The position numbers and the translations under genes are program-made. DNA of 64,000 bases. It comes from an uncultured Collinsella sp. GTDB lineage: Bacteria > Actinomycetota > Coriobacteriia > Coriobacteriales > Coriobacteriaceae. Within the stretch, counting starts at the first letter, position 1. Every line of letters begins with the position of its first letter. Under the pieces are notes generated by a model, which saw only the letters and a list, made by a program, of their open reading frames with translations, ran no database searches and had not been told where the DNA came from. Below are positions 33,116-41,859 of the stretch, one piece after another. The stretch covers positions 42,909 through 106,908 of the forward strand of contig CAUGGC010000005.1 of assembly GCA_959599095.1 (NCBI GenBank). Direction: 5' to 3'.

Positions 33116-34036
33116 ATGCGTATTGTGTTTATGGGTACGCCTGATTTTGCTGTGCCTTCGCTGGTTTCGCTTGTTGAGGCTGGGAATGAGATTGCGCTTG
33201 TTGTTACTCGTCCTGATGCTGTTCGTGGGCGTGGTAAGAAGCTGGAGCCGTCTCCTGTTAAGGCTAAGGCGCTTGAGCTGGGGTTGCCGGTTGTTGAGGC
33301 CAATCGTATGACGCCGGAGGTTGTTGAGGCGCTTCAGGCTGCGCAGGCGGATATTTTCTGTGTGGCAGCCTATGGTTGCATTTTGCCCGATGAGGTGCTG
33401 CATATGGCGCCGCTTGGTATTGTGAATGTTCATGCTTCGCTGCTGCCACGTTGGCGTGGGGCTGCTCCTATTCAGCGTGCGATTCTCGCTGGTGATGAGG
33501 TTGCTGGCGTTTCCATTATGCGTATTGGGCATGGCGTGGATACCGGCGCTTATTGCGCGCAGGCCTCGACCTCGGTTGCTGGTAAGCATGCCGAGGCGCT
33601 GACCATGGAGCTTGGTGAGCTTGGCGGCAAACTGCTGGCTGATACGCTTCCGTCGCTTGCTGATGGTTCAGCGGTTTGGACTGAGCAGGATGAGTCGCTC
33701 GTCTCTCATGCTGCCAAGATTTCTAAGCAGGAGATGCGTCTGGATCCGCAGATGGCTGCGCTTGATTGTGTGCGTCATGTGCTGGCCTCGTTCGATACCG
33801 CGCCTGCTCGTTGCGTGATTGCCGGCAAGACTGTGCGTGTGCTCGATGCTGCGCCGGCTGATGTGTCGCTTGTTGAGGGTCAGGTTCTCGTTAAGGCCAA
33901 GCGTGTTTACCTTGGTCTTTCCGATGGCTCGGTTGAGTTGCTCGAGGTTAAGCCCGATGGCAAGCGTGCTATGGCCGCTTCTGCTTGGGCTGCTGGCCTG
34001 CAGGGCGCCGATCTTATCTGGGGTGTTTTGTCATGA
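33116..34036 (+). CDS. fmt: methionyl-tRNA formyltransferase
   Basis: This encodes 306 residues. IVFMGTPDFAVPSL opens the protein; the catalytic triad region is VNVHASLLPRWRGAAPIQRAI with the Asn and His, and GVSIMRIGHGVDTG supplies the Asp (family SLLPxxRG signature). It formylates initiator Met-tRNA from formyl-tetrahydrofolate. Codon use is visibly different from its neighbours: valine GTT, alanine GCT and leucine CTT dominate in the first half, where priA and def prefer C- and G-ending codons. It overlaps rsmB by four bases. Confidence 0.95.
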   Translation: MRIVFMGTPDFAVPSLVSLVEAGNEIALVVTRPDAVRGRGKKLEPSPVKAKALELGLPVVEANRMTPEVVEALQAAQADIFCVAAYGCILPDEVLHMAPLGIVNVHASLLPRWRGAAPIQRAILAGDEVAGVSIMRIGHGVDTGAYCAQASTSVAGKHAEALTMELGELGGKLLADTLPSLADGSAVWTEQDESLVSHAAKISKQEMRLDPQMAALDCVRHVLASFDTAPARCVIAGKTVRVLDAAPADVSLVEGQVLVKAKRVYLGLSDGSVELLEVKPDGKRAMAASAWAAGLQGADLIWGVLS

Positions 34037-35433
34037 GCAAGTTGTCTCCCGCGCGCAAGCTTGCGCTCGATGTGTTGATGGAGGCCGATCGCCGCGGCAT
34101 GTACGCGCGCGACGTGCTGTCTTCCCGTGCTTCGGCCAAGGCCATTGACCAGCGCGATTCTGCTTTTGCCGCTCGTTTGGCACTTGGAGTTGCAGCCACC
34201 CAGGGTATTTTGGACGAGCTGCTCGATCAGTTTCTCGATAAGCCTAAAAAGGTTGCGCCGCGTGTTCGCATGGCGCTTCGTATCTCGGCCTTCGAAATGC
34301 TCTACCTGCATACCCCTGGCCGCGTTGCCGTAAGTCAGGGTGTTGAGCTGGTTCGCTGCGGTGCTAAGTCTGCCGCTGGCTTGGCCAATGCTGTACTGCA
34401 TAAGGTTGCGGATAACGTTGAGGACTTTGCTACGGCGTCCGATGTGAATGAGTCTGAGCGACGATTGGTTCGTCTGTCGCGTCTGATGGGTCTGCCGCGC
34501 TGGCTGTGCGCTCGCATTATGACATCCTTCGACACGCCAGAGGGTGCGCTCAACTTTGCCGGCAATCTGGCGCCCGCGCCGCTGGCTCTGCATGAGAACG
34601 CCTTTGCGACTAATCCCGATCCGTATATCTCGCAGCTCGTCGCGCCTGTCTTCCCGGGCTGTCATGCCCCGGTTGATGCCCAGGTTACCGTTTCGTCGGG
34701 CGTATTTGAGCGCGCTGCTGCCGTGGCCTCGGATCTTAACGCCCAGCTTATCGCCACGGCTGCCACGCGCCCTGGTAGCTGCCTTGAGATTGGTGCCGGC
34801 CGTGGCACCAAGACCTATGTGATGATGTGCCAGGCCAAGCGTGCGGGCTATGAGCGTCAGCATACGGCGCTCGATCTGCATGATCGCAAGTGCGATCTGA
34901 ATCTCGCTCGTCTGCATAAGGCCGGTATTCAGGGCGTTCGCACGGTTTCGGGTGATGCCTGCGAGCTTAATGAGGTGCTCACATCGTTTGATGCCATGCT
35001 TGGCGAGCCGGTTACGTTCGACACGGTCTTTATCGATGCGCCGTGCTCTGGCACCGGAACCATGCGTCGTCATCCAGAGATCCCGTGGCGCCTGACCGAA
35101 AAGGATGTGACGGTTGAGCTGCCCAAGCTGCAGCTGACGATGCTCAAAGAGGCTGCTGCGCGCGTGGCTGCCGGCGGCGAGCTCATCTATGCGACGTGCT
35201 CGGTCTTCGACGAGGAGAATATGCAGGTGGTGGACGCTTTCCTGAACTCTCCCGAGGGCAGCGGTTTTAGCCTGGAGCCGCTCTCCGAGGCGCAGATTCT
35301 GCAACTCCCCGAGTTCGATCAGGCCAAGAAACTCGTCTCCGTTCGTCAGAACGATCGAGGCCTCTTCCAAAGCGTCCCCATAAACGCAGATTCCTACGAC
35401 GGCCACTTTTGCGCCCGCCTGGTCCACAAGTAG
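34033..35433 (+). CDS. rsmB: 16S rRNA (cytosine-967-C5)-methyltransferase
   Basis: This encodes 466 residues. The N-terminal 150 residues form the NusB-like RNA-binding domain (ARKLALDVLMEADRRG, ALRISAFEMLYL). The methyltransferase domain has CLEIGAGRGTKT for SAM, VFIDAPCSGTGTMRRHPEI with the first cysteine, and LIYATCSVFDEEN with the catalytic TCS cysteine. It methylates 16S rRNA C967. ATG 34033 overlaps the fmt stop (ATGA); the fmt-rsmB pair is a common bacterial arrangement. Confidence 0.94.
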   Translation: MSKLSPARKLALDVLMEADRRGMYARDVLSSRASAKAIDQRDSAFAARLALGVAATQGILDELLDQFLDKPKKVAPRVRMALRISAFEMLYLHTPGRVAVSQGVELVRCGAKSAAGLANAVLHKVADNVEDFATASDVNESERRLVRLSRLMGLPRWLCARIMTSFDTPEGALNFAGNLAPAPLALHENAFATNPDPYISQLVAPVFPGCHAPVDAQVTVSSGVFERAAAVASDLNAQLIATAATRPGSCLEIGAGRGTKTYVMMCQAKRAGYERQHTALDLHDRKCDLNLARLHKAGIQGVRTVSGDACELNEVLTSFDAMLGEPVTFDTVFIDAPCSGTGTMRRHPEIPWRLTEKDVTVELPKLQLTMLKEAAARVAAGGELIYATCSVFDEENMQVVDAFLNSPEGSGFSLEPLSEAQILQLPEFDQAKKLVSVRQNDRGLFQSVPINADSYDGHFCARLVHK

Positions 35434-35439
35434 CTACTA

Positions 35440-35506
35440 AGTTGCGGTGAAATAGGGATTGAATAGCGGCTTCTGCCCGCCAAACAGTCCTTATTTCACC
35501 GCAACT
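35440..35506. repeat. 67-bp element with 15-bp perfect inverted arms
   Basis: AGTTGCGGTGAAATA (35440-35454) is the exact reverse complement of 35492-35506. Thirteen bases of the arm recur at 19238-19251 beside the cobalamin operon. No T-run follows, so it is probably a dispersed repeat, not a terminator. Confidence 0.85.
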
Positions 35507-35532
35507 CATAAGGAAACCCGGGTAGCTAAAGA

Positions 35533-35575
35533 ATCAGCCCCGCGATTGGTGTTGGTCGCGGGGCTGATTGGTTTC
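35533..35575. terminator. bidirectional terminator between rsmB and the FmdB gene
   Basis: ATCAGCCCCGCG (35533-35544) pairs perfectly with CGCGGGGCTGAT (35557-35568). TGGTTTCT follows on the plus strand and TTCTTTAGC on the minus strand, serving the convergent genes on both sides. Confidence 0.88.
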
Positions 35576-35811
35576 TAGTGGCTGTGCGGGCAGTTGGCGC
35601 AGCAGCCACTCGTGGCGCTGGTGCTGGAGCCGCCGCTTCGCTGGTCGGTGTTGTAGAAGCCGCTGCCCTCAAACTTGATGCCGCTAGCCGAGAACGTCTT
35701 GGCCGCCGGGGCACCGCAGCTCGGGCACACGACCTCGGGCGTCTCGGACATGGGATGCTCAACCTCAAACACGTTGCCGCAGCTCGAGCACTTGTAATCG
35801 TAGCGCGCCAT
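35575..35811 (-). CDS. FmdB-family zinc ribbon protein
   Basis: This encodes 78 residues. MARYDYKCSSCGNVFEVEH begins the family pattern, with CSSCG and CPSCG forming one zinc ribbon, and FEGSGFYNTD is the typical following motif. The end has an extra CCANCPHSH cluster that could bind another metal. The exact role of FmdB-like proteins is not settled; regulatory roles have been proposed. It is downstream of the amylase fusion gene but separated by a terminator. Confidence 0.85.
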   Translation of the reverse strand: MARYDYKCSSCGNVFEVEHPMSETPEVVCPSCGAPAAKTFSASGIKFEGSGFYNTDQRSGGSSTSATSGCCANCPHSH

Positions 35812-35833
35812 AATACTTCCTTTTCAGCACAAA

Positions 35834-35855
35834 GCGGGCAGATTACTCTGCCCGC
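35834..35855 (-). terminator. intrinsic terminator of the amylase/glucanotransferase gene
   Basis: GCGGGCAGA (35834-35842) pairs with TCTGCCCGC (35847-35855) around a 4-nt loop. On the minus strand TTTGTG follows. Confidence 0.85.
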
Positions 35856-35899
35856 AAAAATTCAAACGTCTGTAACTGTACCCTATATCGGGCGTTTTA

Positions 35900-38800
35900 T
35901 CACGCTTCGCCCCAGAATCTATGCGTGTTGCGCAGGAGCTGTGCGGTTTTGCCCTCAGCGGCCGCAACGTCGGCCTCGTCAGCCTGCCAGGTCCAGTTGC
36001 CCGTGGCCACGCCCGGTACGTTCATGCGCGCGTCGTCGCCCAGCCCCAGCACGTCCTGCAGCGGCATCATCACCAGGGGAGCGTCGCTTGCCAGCGCGTC
36101 GCTCATCAGCTTGGCCGCCACCTCAACACCGCTTGGTTCATCGCCGCCCGCAAAGGAACGCGTGCTCCAACCGGCCAATGTCGACGTATCGTGCGTCGAG
36201 GTGTACAGGATCTTGCCCGGCGTGGGGTGCACGCCGTTGCAGACGTCGTAGTCGCTAAACTCCAGCACGTCCATGCCGGGAAAGCCGCAGGTCGAAGCCA
36301 TGGCGCGAACGCCGGGCGTCAGGTAGCCCAGGTCCTCGGCAATAAAGTTGAGCGGCCCCAACTCGTCATAGGCGGTCTGGAAAAGGTCCTTGCCCGGGCC
36401 TGCCAGCCAACGCCCGTCGGCGCAGGCCTTACCTGCGGGAATGCTAAAGTAGCTGTGGAAGCCCAAGAAGTGATCCAGGCGCACGCGGTCGTAGAGCGAG
36501 AACGCACGACGTAGGCGATCCATCCACCAGCGGTAGCCGTTCTGCTTCATGTGGTCCCAGCGGAACGTCGGGTTGCCCCACACCTGGCCCTCGGGCGCAA
36601 AGTTGTCGGGCGGCGCACCGGAGAGCTCGATTGCCTTACCGGTATCGGACAGCCAGAAGTTCTCGGGTTCGCTCCACGCATCTGCCGAATCGTCGGACAC
36701 GTACATAGGAATATCACCGATGACCTCGATGCCCTTCTTGTGCGCATAGTTCATAAGCTCGCACCAAGCCAGGTCAAAGCGGTACTGCATGTACGCCTGA
36801 AGCTCGGCCTCGTCGTGGAAACGCTTATCGTCGATCAGATGCTCGTTGTAGCGCGCGACATCCGCCGGCCAATCGTGGCGCGACTCGCCCTCAAAGTACT
36901 TCTTAACGGCCATGTAGACGCAGTACTTTTCGAGCCAATCGGCATTGCGATGTTTAAACGCGGTGTACAGCGGATCGGCATCCTCGCCACCGTGGGCCTT
37001 CCAGGTCTCAAAGTCGGCGGCTAGCTCCTTGTGACTCTCGGGCAGCAGGTCGATATTGCCAGCAAAAGCCGAGGGCCCGGCATAGGGGGAGCGGAAGAAA
37101 TCCGTCGGGTTGACGGGCAGGACCTGCCAGTAGCGCATGCCCATGGCGGCCAGATGGTCGATAAAGCGACGCGTGGGTGCGCCGATCGTACCCGGCTTGC
37201 CATCGTCGGTCGGTACCGAGGTGATGTGACAAACTACACCCGCGCCGTAGTCGAGCGGCTCTTGCAGACGCTGTTCGGCGTGGTGATAGATGATCGACGA
37301 CCCCAGCGGATACAGATCGAGTGTGACGGTGCCATTGTGAATCTCGCACTCGTGACCACTAATCACATCGCTCGCGCATTCGCCGAGCGCCGGAATCGTC
37401 ACGCGGTGTGAATTGCGCAGACTGCGGTTGATGATAACCGTCGCGGACTCGCCATCCTTGCCCGTGCGGTTGTATGCCAGCACCTCGTCGTTGAGCGCGA
37501 AGGCCTTGATCTCGCCGTCGATCATAAACGGCAGTGCGCGGCGTACGGCGGAGGCGTTTTTGACAATAGCCAGCGTGTCGAAGTCGTGCAGTTGGTCCTT
37601 GGTCGGCAGGGTGCGGCGGTTGCCCGGATCGGTTAGACCCTCCAGGCCGTATTCGTCGCCGTAGTAGATCGAAGGCACGCCGGGGAAGGTCATCTGCATG
37701 AGCGTGGCGAGCCAAAAACGGCTCTTGGCCAGGCCCATCGAGTTCTCGTCCAGGCGCCATTTGCTGCGCTCGCACTCGGGCAGCTGCGACTCGTCGGGGC
37801 CGCCGCCGAGCACCGAGATGATACGCGGGCGGTCGTGGCTCGACAGCAGGTTGAGCGCGCAGGACAATGCCTCGCTCGGGTAGTTCTCGCGCAGGGTCTC
37901 GATATCCTCAGCGGCCTCGTAGGCGTTCTTGTAGCCCATCAAAAAGCCGATGACCATGTCGCGGAAGGGGTAATCCATAGCAGAGTCCAACTCGGAGCCC
38001 TGTAGGTAGCGACGCAGATGGCCGTAGCTGATCTTGTTGGAGGCGTCTTCCCAGACTTCGCCGAGCAACAGTGCATCAGGCTTCTCGGCGAGCACGGCCT
38101 TTTTGATCTCGGCCAGGAAGTCATCGGAAAGCTCGTCGGCCACGTCTAGGCGCCAGCCATGAGCGCCGGCACGTAGCCATTTACGGATCACGCCGTCCTT
38201 GCCCAGGAGCCGCTCGCGTACCAGCTCAGAGCTCTCATTGATGGCGGGCATATTGCCCACGCCCCACCAGCAGTCGTATGAGCCGTCCTCGTGGAAATAA
38301 AACGCATCGCGCCATGGCGAATCCTCGCTCTGCCACGCGCCCACGCCGGGGTAGTTGCCGTAGCGGTTGAAATAGATCGAGTCATCGCCCGTGTGGTTGA
38401 AGACGCCGTCCAGAATGATGGAGATGCCCAGCTTCTCGGCCGCCTGGCACAGCTCGGTAAAGTCCTGCTCGGTGCCCAGGATCGGGTCGATCTTGGTGTA
38501 GTCGGCCGTGTCGTAGCGGTGGTTGCTCGCGGCTTCAAAAATGGGGTTGAGGTAGATGGCCGTAAAGCCCAGCTCGGCGATGCGAGGCAGGTCTTCCTGG
38601 ATGCCCTTGAGCGACCCGCCGTAGAAGTCCCAGGTTTTGATGGAGCCGTCTTCGGCGCGCTCGTACACGGGCGGCTCGTTCCAGTCCTCGACCATGCGGC
38701 GCTGGATTCCGTTGCGTGGTTTTTCGACCTCGGCCAGCGTGCGCTCGCGCCAGTTTTCATCTCGGGCGTAGCGATCGGGGAAGATCTGGTAGACCATGCC

Positions 38801-39196
38801 ACGCTCGTACCACTCGGGACGCACTTCTCGGTGCTTATAGACGGTAATCTGGAAGGACGGAACCTCGGCGTAGTCGTAAGTTACGCCCTCTCCGCCGGTG
38901 CGACCCTGCGGTGCGCCCAAGCGGACCTCGGGCTGGCCCTCGATATTGCATATAAAGCTGTACCACACAAGACACGGTTCAGTGCATTTGAGCTCGCCGG
39001 TAAAAATGCCATCGCCTTCGTGCTCCATTGGGATCAGGGTCTCGCCGACTTCATCGACCCAGGTGCGCAGCGTAAGCGTTGCCTGGTTGGGATCGGCATC
39101 CTCCAAAATCACCGAGAGTGCAACGGAAGTTCCAGTGGTCACAGCGCCAAACGGAGTGCGAAACTGCGGTAGACGGCTGTTGTGTATCAATCTCAT
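35900..39196 (-). CDS. malQ: GH13 alpha-amylase/neopullulanase fused to GH77 4-alpha-glucanotransferase
   Basis: This encodes 1098 residues with two complete enzymes. Residues 1-110 form an N-terminal beta-sandwich. The GH13 barrel (about 130-560) has DGVFNHTGDDS, the nucleophile Asp in GWRLDVADEL, the acid Glu in LLGEVWED and the third Asp in LLSSHDRPR. A beta domain follows. From about residue 650 the GH77 part begins DYGAGVVCHITSVPTDDGKPG, given here by its ends, with YWQVLPVNPTDFFRSPYAG, GDIPMYVSDDSADAW, RLDHFLGFHSYF (nucleophile Asp) and FIAEDLGYLTPGV (acid Glu). No signal peptide is seen, so it acts on intracellular glycogen or maltodextrins: the amylase trims, the transferase recombines. 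It lies at the end of the glycogen gene block; GTTTTACCA motifs precede it. Confidence 0.93.
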   Translation of the reverse strand: MRLIHNSRLPQFRTPFGAVTTGTSVALSVILEDADPNQATLTLRTWVDEVGETLIPMEHEGDGIFTGELKCTEPCLVWYSFICNIEGQPEVRLGAPQGRTGGEGVTYDYAEVPSFQITVYKHREVRPEWYERGMVYQIFPDRYARDENWRERTLAEVEKPRNGIQRRMVEDWNEPPVYERAEDGSIKTWDFYGGSLKGIQEDLPRIAELGFTAIYLNPIFEAASNHRYDTADYTKIDPILGTEQDFTELCQAAEKLGISIILDGVFNHTGDDSIYFNRYGNYPGVGAWQSEDSPWRDAFYFHEDGSYDCWWGVGNMPAINESSELVRERLLGKDGVIRKWLRAGAHGWRLDVADELSDDFLAEIKKAVLAEKPDALLLGEVWEDASNKISYGHLRRYLQGSELDSAMDYPFRDMVIGFLMGYKNAYEAAEDIETLRENYPSEALSCALNLLSSHDRPRIISVLGGGPDESQLPECERSKWRLDENSMGLAKSRFWLATLMQMTFPGVPSIYYGDEYGLEGLTDPGNRRTLPTKDQLHDFDTLAIVKNASAVRRALPFMIDGEIKAFALNDEVLAYNRTGKDGESATVIINRSLRNSHRVTIPALGECASDVISGHECEIHNGTVTLDLYPLGSSIIYHHAEQRLQEPLDYGAGVVCHITSVPTDDGKPGTIGAPTRRFIDHLAAMGMRYWQVLPVNPTDFFRSPYAGPSAFAGNIDLLPESHKELAADFETWKAHGGEDADPLYTAFKHRNADWLEKYCVYMAVKKYFEGESRHDWPADVARYNEHLIDDKRFHDEAELQAYMQYRFDLAWCELMNYAHKKGIEVIGDIPMYVSDDSADAWSEPENFWLSDTGKAIELSGAPPDNFAPEGQVWGNPTFRWDHMKQNGYRWWMDRLRRAFSLYDRVRLDHFLGFHSYFSIPAGKACADGRWLAGPGKDLFQTAYDELGPLNFIAEDLGYLTPGVRAMASTCGFPGMDVLEFSDYDVCNGVHPTPGKILYTSTHDTSTLAGWSTRSFAGGDEPSGVEVAAKLMSDALASDAPLVMMPLQDVLGLGDDARMNVPGVATGNWTWQADEADVAAAEGKTAQLLRNTHRFWGEA

Positions 39197-39295
39197 AGTA
39201 CGGTCCAGTTCAATAGAATCATGGCCTGCGGGCCATGGGTTTTACGCCTAAGATGTAAGTATATCTGTAGTACACAGGGTGTATAAACAACATCC

Positions 39296-39338
39296 GTTTA
39301 CCATCGGCGAACGGTTGTCCTAGAAAATCGTTTTACCA
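39296..39338 (-). promoter_or_regulatory. candidate operator pair upstream of the amylase/malQ fusion
   Basis: Read on the minus strand, TGGTAAAACG (39338 down to 39329) and ATGGTAAACG (39304 down to 39295) lie 34 bases apart, about 100-140 bases before the start. The same motif occurs several times upstream of glgB (49255-49343). The GGTAAA(A)CG half-site with central CG resembles LacI/GalR-family operators of maltose genes. Confidence 0.55.
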
Positions 39339-39350
39339 CTACCTACAGAG

Positions 39351-39377
39351 AAGGGGCGCCCGGTTGGAGCGCCCCTT
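39351..39377 (-). terminator. terminator-like hairpin after glgA
   Basis: AAGGGGCGC (39351-39359) pairs with GCGCCCCTT (39369-39377). On the minus strand CTCTGTAGG follows, so the T-run is weak. It lies 35 bases beyond the glgA stop. Confidence 0.65.
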
Positions 39378-39411
39378 GCTTAGGGTTTGATGAGGTTTTG
39401 GATCGTCTGGA

Positions 39412-41769
39412 TTAGCGGCGCTTGCGGGTGGCCGTTGCCTTGCGGACGGAAGTCTTCTTCGACGGCGCCTTTTTCTCGGTTGCGGCGGCGGGGGAGACCG
39501 GGGTCTCCATTGTGGGCTCGGGCTTGGCCTTTACCTCGGCCTTGGGCTCCTCTTTGGCGGCAGCGGGCTTGACCTCGGCGGCCTTCGGCGCAGGCTTGGC
39601 CTTTACTGCGGGTTTGGCCTCAGCCTTAGCTTCCGCCTTAGGAGCAGCAGCCTTGGTCGTGGTCTTTTTGGCCGTCGTTGCAGTGCGCTTGCGCGTGATG
39701 GTCTTGGCGGTCGGCTTGGCCTCGACAGCTGCCTCGGCTTTGGGCTCGGCGGCTGCCTCCTCGGCCTTGGTCGCAGTAGCATTTGCGGCGGCCTTCGGAG
39801 CGGCCTTGGTCGCAGTAGCCTTGACGGCCGTCGACTTCGTTGCCGTGTTCTTCTTGGCGGTCGTTGCCTTCTTGGCGGTCGTGGTCGTCTTCTTGGCAGC
39901 GGTCTTTGCCGGAGCCTTGGCGGCCGGCTTGGCCTCTGCGACCTCGGCCTTTACCTCGGGAGCAGCCTCGGCCTCGGCGGCTTTCTTGGCAGCGGCGGTG
40001 GTGCGCTTGCGCGCGGTCGTTGTCCTAGCAGCGGTGGTCTTGCTCGCGGTCGCGGTCTTGCTCGCAGCGGCCTTCTTCGCCGTCGTCTTACGAGTCGCGG
40101 TCTTCTTTGCCGCAGGCTTTGCAGCAGGCTTGACCTCGGCCTCTGCCTCTGCCCCAGGAGCAACTTCAGCCTTCACCTCAGGCTCGGCCTTTGCGGTCTC
40201 AGCCTCAACCGGCTTCTCCTCGGCCTTGGGCTCCGGCTCCGGCTCAGCGGCCACCGGCTCAGCCACAGCCTCAGGCTCGTCGACAACAGCCGCCGGCCTC
40301 TCAATCTCCGGGTGCATAAAGAAGTACAGGTCCAGATATTTATCGGCCGAGCGCGTCCAGCTAAAGTCCTGGCTCATGGCCTGCGTGACCAGCTGATCCC
40401 ACGCCTCGCGGTTATCCCAGAACAGACGCGCCGCGCGGAACACCGCGTCGCCCATCTCGTCGCCGTTAAAGTTGCTAAACGAGAAGCCCGTACCCTCGCC
40501 GGTAAACTCGTTGTACGGGATCACAGTGTCCTTCAGGCCACCGGTCTCGCGCACGATGGGCAGGGTACCGTAGCGCATGGCGATGATCTGCGACAGGCCG
40601 CAGGGCTCAAACTTCGAAGGCATCAGGAACATGTCGGCTGCGGCATACATACGCTGCGACAGCGCAGGATCGAACTCGATGCGTGCGGCCATGGTGCCGG
40701 GGTACTTGTCCTGGAAGTATCGCAGTCCGTCCTCGTAGTCGCGGTCGCCAGTGCCAAGCACGGCCACCTGCACGCCGCCTGCCAAAATGCGATCGAGCGC
40801 GTACATGACGAGATCCAAGCCCTTCTGGCGCGTCAGACGCGTGACCATGACCATAAGCGGACGGTCGTCGCGAACCTCGAGCCCCAGCTCTTCCTGCAGC
40901 TTGGCCTTGCACACGGCCTTACCAGAACGGTCCTCCACGGTGTAGTTGGCGGCAATGCGCTTGTCGGTCGCCGGGTCAAAGCCTGCGACGTCGATGCCAT
41001 TCAAAATGCCCTGCAGCGCATACGAACGCTCGCGCAGAACGCCGTCCAGGCCCTCGCCAAACTCGGGCGTCTGGATCTCGTTGGCATAGGTGGGGCTCAC
41101 CGTAGTGATGGCATCGGCATAGCGCAGCGCGCCCAGCATGTAGTTGATGCTGCAGGCGTCGCAACGCAGCTGTGAGGCGGCCGCCGGAATATGAGCCACA
41201 CCAAGGATGTCCTCCATTACGGTGTCGCTAAACTGGCCCTGGAACGCCACGTTGTGGATCGAGAACACGGTCTTGACGCGGTCATACAGCGGCAGGCCCT
41301 GGTAAAACTCGCGCAAAAACACGGGCGCAAGTGCCGTCTGCCAGTCATTGCAGTGCAGGATGTCGCACTCAAAACCGGCCGGCAGGTGCTGCAGGCTCTC
41401 GGTGATGGCCTTGGAGAAGAACGCAAAGCGCTCGCCGTCGTCAAAGAAGCCGTACGGATAGTCGCGCGCAAAGTAGCGCTCGTTGTCCACGAACATATAC
41501 GTGACGCCGTCGTGCTCAAGCTTCTCGAGCCCGCAGTACTCGTTGCGCCAGCCCAGGCTCACGTAAAAGTCGGAGAAGTGCTCCATCTGCGCCTTGTACT
41601 CGGCCTTGATGGTGGCGTACTTGGGCACCATCACGATAACCTCGGCGCCGGCGCGCACGAGCGCCGCAGGCAGCGAGCCCGCCACGTCGCCCAGGCCACC
41701 GGTCTTCACAAACGGTGCGCACTCGGCCGAGGCAAACACGATCTGCATCTTTTTGCTGGAATCTGCCAT
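39412..41769 (-). CDS. glgA: glycogen synthase with long histone-H1-like C-terminal tail
   Basis: This encodes 785 residues; a typical GlgA is about 480. The GT5 catalytic part covers residues 1-490: FASAECAPFVKTGGLGDVAG binds ADP-glucose, HCNDWQTAL and FSIHNVAFQG are family blocks, and PSKFEPCGLSQIIAMRYG is the C-terminal catalytic motif. Residues about 490-785 are low-complexity: first acidic (PEAVAEPVAAEPEPEPKAEE), then Lys/Ala/Thr-rich with many AAKKT, TTAKK and KRTT units, ending SVRKATATRKRR. ATG 41769 is chosen over 41781 because GGGAGACAAT precedes it. The tail resembles eukaryotic H1 or actinobacterial HU tails and could bind nucleic acid, polyphosphate or glycogen (inference). Confidence 0.93.
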   Translation of the reverse strand: MADSSKKMQIVFASAECAPFVKTGGLGDVAGSLPAALVRAGAEVIVMVPKYATIKAEYKAQMEHFSDFYVSLGWRNEYCGLEKLEHDGVTYMFVDNERYFARDYPYGFFDDGERFAFFSKAITESLQHLPAGFECDILHCNDWQTALAPVFLREFYQGLPLYDRVKTVFSIHNVAFQGQFSDTVMEDILGVAHIPAAASQLRCDACSINYMLGALRYADAITTVSPTYANEIQTPEFGEGLDGVLRERSYALQGILNGIDVAGFDPATDKRIAANYTVEDRSGKAVCKAKLQEELGLEVRDDRPLMVMVTRLTRQKGLDLVMYALDRILAGGVQVAVLGTGDRDYEDGLRYFQDKYPGTMAARIEFDPALSQRMYAAADMFLMPSKFEPCGLSQIIAMRYGTLPIVRETGGLKDTVIPYNEFTGEGTGFSFSNFNGDEMGDAVFRAARLFWDNREAWDQLVTQAMSQDFSWTRSADKYLDLYFFMHPEIERPAAVVDEPEAVAEPVAAEPEPEPKAEEKPVEAETAKAEPEVKAEVAPGAEAEAEVKPAAKPAAKKTATRKTTAKKAAASKTATASKTTAARTTTARKRTTAAAKKAAEAEAAPEVKAEVAEAKPAAKAPAKTAAKKTTTTAKKATTAKKNTATKSTAVKATATKAAPKAAANATATKAEEAAAEPKAEAAVEAKPTAKTITRKRTATTAKKTTTKAAAPKAEAKAEAKPAVKAKPAPKAAEVKPAAAKEEPKAEVKAKPEPTMETPVSPAAATEKKAPSKKTSVRKATATRKRR

Positions 41770-41859
41770 ATTGTCTCCCATGTTGCAATTCGAGAATAGC
41801 CGCCTGGCGCGAACCGGGCGGCTATTCTACATGTTACGAGCGATGTTGCGGTGCCAACG

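Noticed and set aside
33907..35427. 506-codon open frame on the minus strand
   Set aside because: It is antisense to rsmB and has no recognisable domain.
39412..40310. Low-complexity DNA that looks like a satellite or CRISPR-like array
   Set aside because: Units are irregular and encode the in-frame Lys/Ala-rich GlgA tail. There are no constant repeats with unique spacers, and I saw no CRISPR array anywhere in the window.
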